Shown: positions 18,794 to 27,466, counted from the stretch's first letter. The stretch: DNA of 64,000 bases from Hyphomicrobiales bacterium (GCA_900473185.1 UCKU01000017.1:185336-249335), one strand, 5' to 3'. Translations and numbers: made by a program. Notes: a model not told the origin generated them from the letters alone.

Positions 18794-19810
18794 ATGATGC
18801 GTTTTTCACGCGCACTTTTGCACACAGTTGCTTTTTCGACGCTTCTTACTGCAGCATCCTTGGCTGCAGGCACTGTCAGCGCAGCCGACAAGGTTACCCT
18901 AATGGTCGGCGGCTATGAGAAACAGATCTACCTGCCCGCCAAGCTCGCCGAATCCTTGGGTTACTTCAAGGATGAGGGCCTCGATGTCGAACTTCTGAAC
19001 GAGCCGGCCGGCGTCGATGCCGAAAACCAGCTTCTGGCAGGCGCGGTTCAGGGCGTCGTTGGTTTCTACGACCACTGCATCGATCTTCAGGGCAAGGGCA
19101 AGTTCGTCGAATCGGTCGTCCAGTTCAGCCAGGCGCCCGGCGAGGTTGAGCTGGTATCGACCAAGCACCCCGAAATTAAATCGGTTGCAGATTTCAAGGG
19201 CAAGAGCCTTGGTGTGACCGGATTGGGATCATCGACGAATTTCCTGACGCAATATCTGGCGGTCAAGAACGGTCTCAACCTTTCCGATATAACCTCGGTC
19301 CCTGTCGGCGCGGGCGCAACCTTCATCGCTGCCATGCAACAGGACAAGATCCAGGCCGGCATGACGACAGAACCGACCATCACGCGTCTGTTGAAGACTG
19401 GGGAAGCCAGCATCCTGATCGATATGCGCACGACGGAAAGTACCCGTGCGGCCCTGGGCGGCACCTATCCGGCCGCATCGCTCTATATGGAAAGCTCCTG
19501 GGTCGACGCACATAAGGATACGGTGCAGAAGCTCGCCAATGCCTTCGTCAAGACGCTGAAATACATCAATACGCATTCCGCCGCTGAGATCACCGACCAG
19601 ATGCCGAAGGATTTCTACGTCAGCGACAAGGACGGCTACATCAAGGCTCTCGACCACGGCAAGGCCATGTTCACAGCTAACGGCGTCATGCCAGAAGACG
19701 GTCCGAAGACGGTGCTCGCCGTCCTGCAGGGTTTTTCGAAAGCCCTGAAAGACAAGCAGATCGACCTGTCGAAGACTTACACGACGGAATTCGTCAAGAA
19801 CGTCAAGTAA
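18794..19810 (+). CDS. ABC transporter substrate-binding protein, NitT/TauT type, copy 2
   Basis: A 338-residue paralogue of the binding protein at 15418, very similar along its whole length: signal peptide, VGGYEKQIYLPAKLAESLG, GVTGLGSSTNFLT and the C-terminus TYTTEFVKNVK. The start MMRFSRALLHTVAF follows CGGAGGAG. Differences cluster at moderately conserved positions (for example LFMASKAGLQPGDV versus QYLAVKNGLNLSDI), so the two could differ in ligand or affinity. No ATPase or complete permease follows it, so it presumably uses the upstream transporter. It arose by operon duplication; see the remnant at 19857. Confidence 0.92.
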   Translation: MMRFSRALLHTVAFSTLLTAASLAAGTVSAADKVTLMVGGYEKQIYLPAKLAESLGYFKDEGLDVELLNEPAGVDAENQLLAGAVQGVVGFYDHCIDLQGKGKFVESVVQFSQAPGEVELVSTKHPEIKSVADFKGKSLGVTGLGSSTNFLTQYLAVKNGLNLSDITSVPVGAGATFIAAMQQDKIQAGMTTEPTITRLLKTGEASILIDMRTTESTRAALGGTYPAASLYMESSWVDAHKDTVQKLANAFVKTLKYINTHSAAEITDQMPKDFYVSDKDGYIKALDHGKAMFTANGVMPEDGPKTVLAVLQGFSKALKDKQIDLSKTYTTEFVKNVK

Positions 19811-19817
19811 CGCCATC

Positions 19818-19850
19818 GTGCCGCTCCCGAACCGCGTTCGGGAGCGGCAC
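19818..19850. other. Perfect 15-bp hairpin after the second binding-protein gene
   Basis: GTGCCGCTCCCGAAC and GTTCGGGAGCGGCAC are exact inverted repeats around a three-base loop, starting seven bases after the stop codon. There is no T-run. It occupies the same position as the weaker stem after copy 1 and could act as an mRNA 3' stabiliser or a terminator for both strands. Confidence 0.7.
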
Positions 19851-19856
19851 CGCTCG

Positions 19857-20009
19857 ATCATGGTTTTCTTCGTCGTCTTTGCGAATGCCTTCCAGGGCGT
19901 GCGCGAGGCCGATCGCAACATGATCGCCAATGCCGGCATTCTCGGCGCCTCCGACTGGCAGGTGATCCGCACCGTCGTCATTCCCCCCGCAGTGAACTGG
20001 ATCTTTGCG
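19857..20009 (+). pseudogene. Remnant of a duplicated ABC permease gene
   Basis: About 153 bp closely matching 17850-18002 inside the permease gene. It encodes VFFVVFANAFQGVREADRN and the rest of the EAA loop up to WIFA. Both ends of the gene are missing. The left junction falls exactly on ATCATGG, a 7-bp sequence present both in the spacer after binding-protein copy 1 (16478-16484) and in the permease (17850-17856). The fragment therefore looks like the scar of a deletion that removed the ATPase copy and the front of the permease copy. Homology stops abruptly next to the histidine kinase gene. Confidence 0.88.
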
Positions 20010-20029
20010 CGTCGGCTGGATTTTGAACC

Positions 20030-21430
20030 TCACCTGATCGGCAAACGCACCGTCACGATGAGCCCACCGCCTTCGGCCTCGCCGAGAAGGACGCTCCCCC
20101 CAGCACCGTCGACGACTTCCCGCACGATCGAAAGACCGAGACCACTTCCCTCCTCTTCGGTCCCGATGATGCGATAGAATCGTTCGAACACCTGTTCGCG
20201 CTCAGCTTCCGGAATGCCCGGCCCATTATCCTCAACCTCGATGATGGCATTGCCGTCAACCTGCCGCACCGAGACGGTGATACGTCCGCTTTCCCGCGTA
20301 TATCGGATCGCGTTGTCGATGAGATTGACCAGCATTTCGCGCAACATCGTCCCGTCGCCTTCGACGATGACCGGACCGGCTTCTTCCAGGCCGACATCGA
20401 TACGACGCCTCAGCGCCTCTTCTGCATGCGCCTCCAAGATCTCACGGGCAGCATTGCTCATATCGGTCGCATCTTTCCGCGGGCGACGGCTTCCCGGCTC
20501 GGCACGCGACAAGGTCAGTAGTTGGCTGGCGAGCCGCGAAATCTGCCGGGTGCTCGTGCGCAGCGCGGAAAGCGCTTCATCGCGGCGGCTATCATCAGTT
20601 TCACGCGCGGCGACACTCGCCTGCGTCGAAATCAGCGCCAATGGCGTCCGCAGCTGATGGGCAGCATTCGAGACGAACCGGCGTTGCGCCGCCATCTGGT
20701 TCTGGACGCGCTCCATATGGTCGTTGAGGGCATGGACGAGCGGCCGCAATTCGGTCTGCACCATGTCTTCCGGCAAGGGATCGAGGCGATTGCGCCCCCG
20801 CTCGCGAACCGCGTCCCTCAATCTCAGCGCCGGCGCCAGCCCCCATTGAAGCCCGAGGATGGTTACGAGGCTCGCTGCCAGGACGAGCACGACCTGCTTG
20901 GAAACGTCGGCAAGCCAGAGCTGCCGGCGCATCGCGTACTGGCTCTTATGCGTGACCGCGACCGTCACGGAAATCGCCGCGTCGTTCGGCAGGCCGACCA
21001 CCGGATGGTCGAGCATCATCACCCGGACCTCGACCCCGTGGAAGGCGCGATCCTCGCCTGCCTGCTGGATCGCCGGCAGCGGCAAATCGGGAAAACCGCT
21101 GACGAGGCTCCCCCATGCCGTGATGACTTGGTAAAAAACCCTGTCGCCGAAGCCGGTATCGAACATTTCAAGTGCGGCCGGCGGCAGATCCACCTGGGCA
21201 TTGCCGCCCTCATCGACGCGCACCGACTCGGCGATGACACGGGCCGATGCCAGCAATGTTCGATCCGTCACGAGCCTTGCAGTCGCGTCCGCCGTCCAGA
21301 AGCTGTCATAAAGATTGAAGCCGATCGCGCCGAAGAGTGTCAGGAGCACCAGGCAGAGCAACTGCACGCGCAGGCTCTGGCTGAGCCTGGAAAACGTTTT
21401 GACCGTCTTCGAAACGAGGCTATTCGACAT
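20030..21430 (-). CDS. Two-component sensor histidine kinase, TctE-like
   Basis: A 466-residue membrane kinase. TM1 (about residues 22-42) and TM2 (about 179-199) flank a periplasmic sensor of about 135 residues resembling the TctE/2CSK_N type. A HAMP-like linker precedes the H-box with phospho-acceptor His258 (NAAHQLRTPLA), then the N, G1 and G2 boxes (LIDNAIRYT, DNGPGIP, GSGLGLSIV). Its start overlaps the stop of the response regulator gene by 11 bp, so the two are translationally coupled. TctDE-type systems usually control a nearby solute transporter; the ABC cluster lies on the other side of this gene. Confidence 0.93.
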   Translation of the reverse strand: MSNSLVSKTVKTFSRLSQSLRVQLLCLVLLTLFGAIGFNLYDSFWTADATARLVTDRTLLASARVIAESVRVDEGGNAQVDLPPAALEMFDTGFGDRVFYQVITAWGSLVSGFPDLPLPAIQQAGEDRAFHGVEVRVMMLDHPVVGLPNDAAISVTVAVTHKSQYAMRRQLWLADVSKQVVLVLAASLVTILGLQWGLAPALRLRDAVRERGRNRLDPLPEDMVQTELRPLVHALNDHMERVQNQMAAQRRFVSNAAHQLRTPLALISTQASVAARETDDSRRDEALSALRTSTRQISRLASQLLTLSRAEPGSRRPRKDATDMSNAAREILEAHAEEALRRRIDVGLEEAGPVIVEGDGTMLREMLVNLIDNAIRYTRESGRITVSVRQVDGNAIIEVEDNGPGIPEAEREQVFERFYRIIGTEEEGSGLGLSIVREVVDGAGGSVLLGEAEGGGLIVTVRLPIR

Positions 21431-22088
21431 ATCTGAGAAGATAGCCTAGCCCGCGCAAGGTGGCGATCTGAACGGAACTCGTCTCAAGCTTTTTTCGAAG
21501 CCGGTGGACGTAGATTTCAATCGCGCTCGGATCAGCCTCGTCGTCGAAGCCGAACACGCTTTCCGAAAGGGCTGCTTTCGAAACCGTCATGCCGACCTTC
21601 ATGATCAGCTGCTCCAGCACGGCATATTCGCGCGGCGTCAGCTGCAGGGGCTCGCCGGCGAGCAAGAACTGTCGGGTGCCGCCGGAAAAGAGCAGATCGC
21701 CGACGGCGATCTCGGACGATGCCCGGTCCTGCCCGCGGCGTACGACCGCGCGGATCCGCGCCTCAAGCTCAGCAATCTCGAAAGGCTTGGCAAGATAATC
21801 GTCGGCGCCGCTGTCCAACCCACTCACACGGCCGTCCAGGCTCGCATTCGCCGTCAGGATGATAACCGGGAGCTTGCTGCCTGATTGCCTCAGCCTTTTC
21901 AGTAACGTCAGTCCGTCAAGTTTCGGCAGCGAAAGATCGAGGATCATCGCGGAGTATTCGGCCACCTTCAGCATATGCTCGGCGTCCTCGCCGTCATGGG
22001 TGATATCGATCGCATACTGTGCCTGCCGCAGGGCTTTACCCAGCCAGGCCGCAAGATCCTTATTGTCCTCCACCACGAGCAGTCTCAT
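21420..22088 (-). CDS. OmpR-family response regulator, TctD-like
   Basis: A 222-residue response regulator. The receiver domain has the phosphorylation site Asp51 (ILDLSLPKLDG) and conserved Lys (LAKPFE). The C-terminal winged-helix DNA-binding domain (about residues 125-220) shows LTPREYAVLEQL and VYVHRLRKKL-like features (EIYVHRLRKKLET). It is the first gene of a two-gene operon with the kinase. OmpR-type domains bind direct repeats with 10-11-bp periodicity, which matches the TGAAAG repeats before both binding-protein genes a few kilobases away. That link is inference. Confidence 0.93.
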   Translation of the reverse strand: MRLLVVEDNKDLAAWLGKALRQAQYAIDITHDGEDAEHMLKVAEYSAMILDLSLPKLDGLTLLKRLRQSGSKLPVIILTANASLDGRVSGLDSGADDYLAKPFEIAELEARIRAVVRRGQDRASSEIAVGDLLFSGGTRQFLLAGEPLQLTPREYAVLEQLIMKVGMTVSKAALSESVFGFDDEADPSAIEIYVHRLRKKLETSSVQIATLRGLGYLLRYVE

Positions 22089-22490
22089 CCGTTCTTCTTA
22101 GCACGGAAACGTGCCCGCGGAAGCGGTGCACTGAAGCTCGGACGCCACGTGCACGATCGCTTAGCTATCAGGAGGTATTCAGGCATCGGGCTCCTCCCAT
22201 GCAGTGCAAACGATCGCATTGCCAAACTCTCCCATCAAACGCTCCGGCGAGTGCTCATCAATTCGCCTGAATCGAAGCGTTTCAGCCATGTGGACAAACA
22301 TAGCGCGACGTCCCCTGCCGATTCTGTAAGGGCTTTCAATAAGCCCGCGTGGAGTCTATAGGTGGCGCTCGCGCATTCCCGTGCCTTTGCCGCCGAAAGG
22401 CTGGTGCAGGACGCGATGAATACAATGAACCGCGTAACGGTTGCCTGATCCAGAGAGGATCGGCAGCCGGTGCGCCAAACGGAACATTCG
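22089..22490. other. Intergenic region between the response regulator and aroQ
   Basis: About 400 bp separating two divergent transcription units, so it must hold promoters for both. A short hairpin (GGGCTT..AAGCCC near 22330) is visible. No reading frame with a credible start and composition was found, and no operator could be assigned. Confidence 0.5.
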
Positions 22491-22928
22491 ATGACGCAAA
22501 CGATTTTTGTCCTGAACGGGCCCAACCTGAATATGCTGGGCAAGCGAGAACCTGGCATCTATGGCGGCAAGACGCTCAAGGACATAGAGGCGGACTGCAA
22601 GGCTGCGGGCCGCGAACTCGGCTTCGACATCGATTTCCGCCAAAGCAATCACGAAGGCACGCTGGTGGACTGGTTCCACGAAGCGGATGAAAAGGCCGTC
22701 GGCGTTGCCATCAATGCAGGCGCCTATACGCATACGTCGGTCGCGCTGCATGATGCGATCCGAGCTATTTCCATTCCCGTCATCGAGCTCCACATATCCA
22801 ACGTGCATGCGCGGGAAGAATTCCGCCACAAGTCGATGATCGCACCCGCATGCAAGGGCGTGATCTGCGGCTTCGGGCCTCATAGCTACATCCTGGCGCT
22901 GCACGCGCTGAAGAACATCACGGCATAA
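22491..22928 (+). CDS. aroQ: 3-dehydroquinate dehydratase, type II
   Basis: A 145-residue type II dehydroquinase that converts 3-dehydroquinate to 3-dehydroshikimate in the shikimate pathway. It shows the family N-terminus LNGPNLNMLGKREPGIYG with the catalytic Tyr, the active-site loop Arg, the NAGAYTHTSVALHDA segment, and ELHISNVHAREEFRHKS near the C-terminus. A GTG 21 bp upstream has a better Shine-Dalgarno (AGAGAGGA), so a seven-residue extension is possible; MTQTIFVLNG is the usual start. It lies 21 bp before accB and is probably cotranscribed with accBC. Confidence 0.95.
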   Translation: MTQTIFVLNGPNLNMLGKREPGIYGGKTLKDIEADCKAAGRELGFDIDFRQSNHEGTLVDWFHEADEKAVGVAINAGAYTHTSVALHDAIRAISIPVIELHISNVHAREEFRHKSMIAPACKGVICGFGPHSYILALHALKNITA

Positions 22929-22949
22929 GAAGAAGACAGGGCAACACTC

Positions 22950-23420
22950 ATGGCTGAAAAGAAATCCGGTATCGATCAGGCACTGATCCGCGATCTCGCC
23001 AACATCCTCAAGGACACGGATCTGACCGAGATCGAAGTCGAACAGGAAGATCTGCGTATCCGCGTTTCGCGCGCAGGCACGCCCCAGTACATCCAGGCAC
23101 CGATCGCAGGCCCTGCCTACGCGGCACCGGCTGCGATCGCAGCAGCCCCGGCCGCTGCCGCTCCGGTAGCAGCCGGCCGCAACCCGGCCAATACGGTGAA
23201 CGCGCCGATGGTCGGCACGGTCTATATGGCTCCGGCACCGGGCGCGCGTGCGTTCATCGAACTCGGCGCCACCGTCAAGGAAGGCCAGACGCTGCTCATC
23301 ATCGAAGCGATGAAGACTATGAACCAGATCCCCTCGCCGAAGTCCGGCAAGGTCACGGAAATCCTTGTCGAAGACGGCTCGCCCGTCGAATACGGCCAGC
23401 CACTCGTCGTCATCGAATAA
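22950..23420 (+). CDS. accB: Acetyl-CoA carboxylase biotin carboxyl carrier protein
   Basis: A 156-residue BCCP subunit. The N-terminal region is followed by an Ala/Pro-rich flexible linker (about residues 48-78), then the biotinyl domain with the biotinylation site Lys122 in IIEAMKTMNQ. It carries the carboxyl group between AccC and the carboxyltransferase in the first step of fatty acid synthesis. The next gene, accC, starts 10 bp after its stop. Confidence 0.97.
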   Translation: MAEKKSGIDQALIRDLANILKDTDLTEIEVEQEDLRIRVSRAGTPQYIQAPIAGPAYAAPAAIAAAPAAAAPVAAGRNPANTVNAPMVGTVYMAPAPGARAFIELGATVKEGQTLLIIEAMKTMNQIPSPKSGKVTEILVEDGSPVEYGQPLVVIE

Positions 23421-23430
23421 GGCTTTGCCA

Positions 23431-24783
23431 ATGATTTCGAAGATCCTCATAGCCAATCGCGGCGAGATTGCCCTTCGCGTGCTGCGCGCCTGCAAGGAGC
23501 TCGGCATCGCAAGTGTGGCCGTGCATTCGACGGCCGATGCCGACGCCATGCATGTGCGCCTTGCCGACGAGAGTGTGTGCATCGGCCCGCCGCCGTCGCG
23601 CGAAAGCTATCTCAATATCCACCAGATCGTCGCAGCCTGCGAAATCACCGGCGCTGATGCCGTTCATCCGGGCTACGGCTTCCTGTCGGAAAACGCCAAG
23701 TTCGCCGATATCCTCGAAGCACACGGCATCACCTTCATCGGCCCGACGGCGGAGCATATCCGCATCATGGGCGACAAGATCACCGCCAAGACGACGGCCC
23801 AGGAACTCGGCATCCCCGTCGTTCCCGGCTCCGACGGCGAGGTGAAGACCGAAGAGGACGCACTGAAGACGGCTGCCTATATCGGCTATCCGGTGCTGAT
23901 CAAGGCAACGGCCGGCGGCGGCGGACGCGGCATGAAGGTCGCCAAGACCGAAGCCGACCTGATCGAGGCATGGTCGACGGCCCGCACCGAAGCGGCCGCT
24001 GCCTTCGGCAACGACGCAGTCTACATGGAAAAATACCTCGAAAAGCCGCGCCACATCGAAATCCAGGTGTTCGGCGATGGCGAAGGCCATGCGGTCCATC
24101 TCGGTGAGCGCGACTGCTCGCTGCAGCGCCGTCACCAGAAGGTCTGGGAAGAAGCCAATTCTCCCGCCCTCAATGTCGAGCAGCGCATGAAGATCGGCCA
24201 GATCTGCGCAGACGCCATGATGAAGCTGAAATATCGCGGCGCCGGCACGATCGAATTCCTCTACGAAAACGGCGAATTCTATTTCATCGAAATGAACACC
24301 CGCCTGCAGGTGGAGCATCCGGTCACCGAAGCCATCACCGGCATCGACCTCGTGCATGAACAGATCCGCGTTGCCTCCGGCGGCGGGCTCTCGGTCACGC
24401 AGGATGAAGTACACTTCCATGGCCATGCCATCGAATGCCGCATCAATGCCGAGGACGCACGCACCTTCGTGCCCTCGCCCGGCACGATCACGCATTTCCA
24501 TGCACCGGGCGGACTTGGCGTGCGCATCGACTCCGGCGCGTATCAGGGCTACAAGATCCCGCCTTACTACGACAGCCTCATCGGCAAGCTGATCGTCCAC
24601 GGCCGTACGCGCGTCGAATGCATGATGCGCCTGCGCCGCGCGCTCGATGAATTTGTCGTTGACGGAATCAAGACGACGCTGCCACTGTTCCAGGATCTCG
24701 TTTCCAACCAGGATATCGCCAACGGCGATTATGATATCCATTGGCTGGAAAAGTATCTCGCCAACAGCAAGCCGGCAGCGTAG
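23431..24783 (+). CDS. accC: Acetyl-CoA carboxylase biotin carboxylase subunit
   Basis: A 450-residue biotin carboxylase. It has the N-terminal ILIANRGEIALRVLRACKE, the ATP-grasp glycine-rich loop GGGGRGMKV, the catalytic region FIEMNTRLQVEHPVTE and a C-terminal domain. Length is that of the free-standing bacterial subunit. It carboxylates biotin on AccB using ATP and bicarbonate. It sits 10 bp after accB and 7 bp before aat, so the genes form one transcription unit. Confidence 0.97.
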   Translation: MISKILIANRGEIALRVLRACKELGIASVAVHSTADADAMHVRLADESVCIGPPPSRESYLNIHQIVAACEITGADAVHPGYGFLSENAKFADILEAHGITFIGPTAEHIRIMGDKITAKTTAQELGIPVVPGSDGEVKTEEDALKTAAYIGYPVLIKATAGGGGRGMKVAKTEADLIEAWSTARTEAAAAFGNDAVYMEKYLEKPRHIEIQVFGDGEGHAVHLGERDCSLQRRHQKVWEEANSPALNVEQRMKIGQICADAMMKLKYRGAGTIEFLYENGEFYFIEMNTRLQVEHPVTEAITGIDLVHEQIRVASGGGLSVTQDEVHFHGHAIECRINAEDARTFVPSPGTITHFHAPGGLGVRIDSGAYQGYKIPPYYDSLIGKLIVHGRTRVECMMRLRRALDEFVVDGIKTTLPLFQDLVSNQDIANGDYDIHWLEKYLANSKPAA

Positions 24784-24790
24784 GACAGGA

Positions 24791-25408
24791 ATGGCAGGAG
24801 CGCGCAGGAAGTCACCAGGTATTACCCCGGAAATCCTCCTGCGCGCCTACTCGATCGGCCTCTTTCCCATGGCCGAATCCGCCGACGACCCAGAAATCTT
24901 CTGGGTCGAACCCGATGTCCGCGGTGTCCTTCCGTTGGACGGCCGTTTTCACATCTCCAAAAGCCTTCGAAAGACGATCAAGCAGAGGCCCTTCGACATT
25001 CGCTTCAACAGCCATTTCGATGCCGTGATCACCGCTTGCGCGCAGGAAACATCCGACCGCCCAAGTACCTGGATCAACGAGACGATCAGGACACTCTATT
25101 CCGCCCTGCACCGCATGGGCCACGCCCATTCCGTCGAAGCCTGGGATGGTGATGAATTGGTCGGCGGGCTCTACGGCGTGTCGCTTGGCTCCGCCTTCTT
25201 CGGGGAAAGCATGTTCTCGCGGCGCACCGATGCTTCGAAAATCTGTCTCGTGCATCTGGTGGAGCATTTGCGCCAGAAACATTTCACCCTGCTCGACACG
25301 CAATTCACGACTGAGCATCTGAAAACATTCGGTGCCATTGACGTACCTAAAGCGGACTATGCGCTACTACTCGCCGCCGCAATGGAATCGCCACATCTCG
25401 CGTTCTAG
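24791..25408 (+). CDS. aat: Leucyl/phenylalanyl-tRNA--protein transferase
   Basis: A 205-residue Aat enzyme that adds Leu or Phe to N-terminal Arg or Lys of proteins, creating N-degrons for ClpS/ClpAP. Typical segments are LLRAYSIGLFPMAE, the WVEPD..RGVLPLDGRFH block, HSVEAWDGDELVGGLYGV, and FFGESMFSRRTDASKICLVHL with the catalytic region. The start is an ATG seven bases after the accC stop, with AGGA in the gap. The accBC-aat order is common in alphaproteobacteria. Confidence 0.96.
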   Translation: MAGARRKSPGITPEILLRAYSIGLFPMAESADDPEIFWVEPDVRGVLPLDGRFHISKSLRKTIKQRPFDIRFNSHFDAVITACAQETSDRPSTWINETIRTLYSALHRMGHAHSVEAWDGDELVGGLYGVSLGSAFFGESMFSRRTDASKICLVHLVEHLRQKHFTLLDTQFTTEHLKTFGAIDVPKADYALLLAAAMESPHLAF

Positions 25409-25434
25409 GGAACGATTATTCCGTCGGAAAAAGC

Positions 25435-25875
25435 TTATTTCGCGCCGGCGCTGTCCGGAGGCGGCACGTCCGAGTTCTGCTTGCAGTCCTTCAGCCAGAC
25501 GTCATAGATCGGATGCTCGACGGCGTTGAGGCCGGGGCTGTCGGCAAACATCCAGCCGGTGAAGATGCGGCGGATCTTGCGGTCAAGCGTGATCTCGTCG
25601 ACTTCGACGAAACCGTCGATCTTCTGGGCTTCCGACTGATCGCGCGAATAACAGGCTTTCGGCGTCACCTGCAGGGCGCCGAACTGGACCGTTTCGTTGA
25701 CATAGACGTCGAAGGTGGTGATGCGACCGGTGATCTTGTCGAGGCCGGAGAAGACAGCGACCGGATTGTCGATGCGGGCAGCCTGTGCCTGATTGGAAAG
25801 AAGCCCGGCGGAAAGCGCCAATAGCGATACAGCTCCCGCAGCCGGCAGGACCGTGTTTCGCAGGGAAAGCTTCAT
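25435..25875 (-). CDS. DUF2155 domain-containing exported protein
   Basis: A 146-residue secreted protein. The signal peptide runs from MKLSLRNTVLPAAGAVSLL to about AQA. The DUF2155 domain shows LDKITGRITTFDVYVNETVQFG, the Cys-containing VTPKACYSR and the C-terminal GWMFADSPGLNAVEHPIYDVWLKDC. Two conserved cysteines could form a disulfide. Function unknown. It is usually next to aat and the NDUFA12-like gene in alphaproteobacteria, as here. An upstream in-frame extension to 25956 is rejected in favour of the signal-peptide start. Confidence 0.88.
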   Translation of the reverse strand: MKLSLRNTVLPAAGAVSLLALSAGLLSNQAQAARIDNPVAVFSGLDKITGRITTFDVYVNETVQFGALQVTPKACYSRDQSEAQKIDGFVEVDEITLDRKIRRIFTGWMFADSPGLNAVEHPIYDVWLKDCKQNSDVPPPDSAGAK

Positions 25876-25992
25876 ATCTACCCGTCTCCAGCACATATCA
25901 GGTTCATGGCCGCAGCAATGGCGGCCAACCTGCGGGTAAAGGTCAATTGTGGCCAAAGCGCGGGGCAGGACCCGCCATCAGATGCTTGACGC

Positions 25993-26388
25993 TCAGTTGC
26001 CCGGCGTCCATGCGTCGTAATCGCCGGTCACGCGCGGACGTTCGCCGGCAGCCGAGAGCGACCCCGGCGGACGGTAGGCCTGGGGCGAACCCGTGGGGTT
26101 GGCGCGGTGCGGCTTCTGCCATTCCTTGGCGACGTAGTTTTCCTTGGACGGCGGAACGTCGGTGCGGTGATGCATCCAGCCGTGCCAGCCTGGAGGAATA
26201 GCGGAAGCTTCGGCGTAACCCTTGTAAATCACCCAGCGCTTCGGCAGGCCGTAAGAGGAAAGACCGCCTTCGTAATAGACATTGCCCAACTCGTCTTCAC
26301 CAACGCGCTTGAAGCCGCGAAGGGCGAACAGCGTGCCGAAAGTGTAATTGTTCCACCAGGTGAAGGTGTGCAACAGGAACTTGATCAT
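25993..26388 (-). CDS. NADH:ubiquinone oxidoreductase subunit NDUFA12 family
   Basis: A 131-residue homologue of the mitochondrial complex I accessory subunit NDUFA12 (B17.2), one of the few supernumerary subunits shared with alphaproteobacteria. Recognisable features are the N-terminal FTWWNNYTFGTLFALRGFKRVGEDELGNVYYE-type block, the RWVIYKG and GWHGWMHHRTDVPP motifs, and a Pro-rich tail. It is expected to bind the peripheral arm of complex I. It lies upstream of the DUF2155 gene on the same strand. Confidence 0.93.
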   Translation of the reverse strand: MIKFLLHTFTWWNNYTFGTLFALRGFKRVGEDELGNVYYEGGLSSYGLPKRWVIYKGYAEASAIPPGWHGWMHHRTDVPPSKENYVAKEWQKPHRANPTGSPQAYRPPGSLSAAGERPRVTGDYDAWTPGN

Positions 26389-26490
26389 GTCTTTTCCTCG
26401 TGGCCGCAGGACGCGGACGAAAGCAGATAGGCTTTTTCGCTTATGCCGCCGCCAAGCCGAATTGTCCAGTGATTCCCGCCGAAACTACGG

Positions 26491-26958
26491 TCATTTCAGA
26501 GCCATCTTGAAACCGAGATGCGACGGCTTGAAGCCCAGTCTTTCGTAGAAACGATGGGCATCCTTGCGTACCGCATTCGATGTCAGTTGGACGAGCCGGA
26601 CGCCGCGACCTTTCGCCTCGGCAATGGCAAATTCGATCATCCGCACGCCGATGCCTTGCCCGCGCATATCGGCGCGCGTCTGCACCGCCTCGATGATCAT
26701 GGCGGATGAGCCGCGTGCATTGAGCGAGGTGGCGATCATGGTCTGGAAGGTGCCGACGACCTCACCCGCCTGTTCGGCGACATAAAGCGTCTGGTTGGGA
26801 GACGCAGCGATCCCCGCATAGGCGCGGGCGTAATCCGGATAGGCCTCCGGATCACTCGTATCTCCATGGCCGCCGAGCGGATCGGCAGCAAACATGGCGA
26901 TCAAAGCCGGCAGATCGGCTTCACGTGCTTCGCGGATGATAATGTCGCCGGATGCCAT
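26491..26958 (-). CDS. GNAT family N-acetyltransferase
   Basis: A 155-residue GNAT acetyltransferase. The N-terminal strand IIIREAREADLPALIAMF and the acetyl-CoA pyrophosphate loop (TRADMRGQGIGVRMIEFA; R/Q-x-x-G-x-G/A) are clear, with a C-terminal FYERLGFKPSHLGFK. The start MASGD lies one base before the stop of the next GNAT gene, so the two are coupled. Substrate unknown. Confidence 0.88.
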   Translation of the reverse strand: MASGDIIIREAREADLPALIAMFAADPLGGHGDTSDPEAYPDYARAYAGIAASPNQTLYVAEQAGEVVGTFQTMIATSLNARGSSAMIIEAVQTRADMRGQGIGVRMIEFAIAEAKGRGVRLVQLTSNAVRKDAHRFYERLGFKPSHLGFKMALK

Positions 26959-26959
26959 A

Positions 26960-27466
26960 TCAGTGGAGCTCGAGCGCCTTCTCCAAAACCAGCGTCGGAA
27001 TGCCGGACAGGCCGGGGCCACTGTTCTCATTGCGTCCGGCTTCGACGAAACCGAGCCGCGTATAGAAATGGATGGCTTCGTGGTTCTGAACCTCGACTTC
27101 CAGCCTCATGATTTCCGCCTCCGGGAAGCAAGTTTCCAGCTCGGCGAAGATATCGCGGCCAATACCCTGGCGCTGCAGATCCGGCTTTACATAGAGGAGA
27201 TGCAGCATGACGGTCTTCGTCATCTCGGATGACATCGCCGCATAGCCCATGCCGCCAATATTCCGGCCGTCATCGGCAACGAGGAATTCGGCATTCTTCT
27301 TCGTCAGCCGCGCCTTCAGCGCAGCCGGCGAAAAGAGATGAGTGATCAGTTCGTTGACCTTCGCAACGCCATGGCTTGCATCATAGGCCGCATGGAAACT
27401 CTCGACCAACAGGGCGCGGACCTTCTCCAGATCGCGCTCGCCAGCCGTTCGGACGAAATAAACCAA
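26960..27466 (-). CDS. GNAT family N-acetyltransferase
   Basis: A 168-residue GNAT protein with N-terminal VYFVRTAGERDLEKVRALLVE, the acetyl-CoA loop LQRQGIGRDIFAELE, and the C-terminal HFYTRLGFVEAGRNENSG. It is directly upstream of the GNAT gene at 26491 (one base between them) and downstream of gatB on the same strand. The two GNATs are not close duplicates. Substrate unknown. Confidence 0.88.
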   Translation of the reverse strand: MVYFVRTAGERDLEKVRALLVESFHAAYDASHGVAKVNELITHLFSPAALKARLTKKNAEFLVADDGRNIGGMGYAAMSSEMTKTVMLHLLYVKPDLQRQGIGRDIFAELETCFPEAEIMRLEVEVQNHEAIHFYTRLGFVEAGRNENSGPGLSGIPTLVLEKALELH

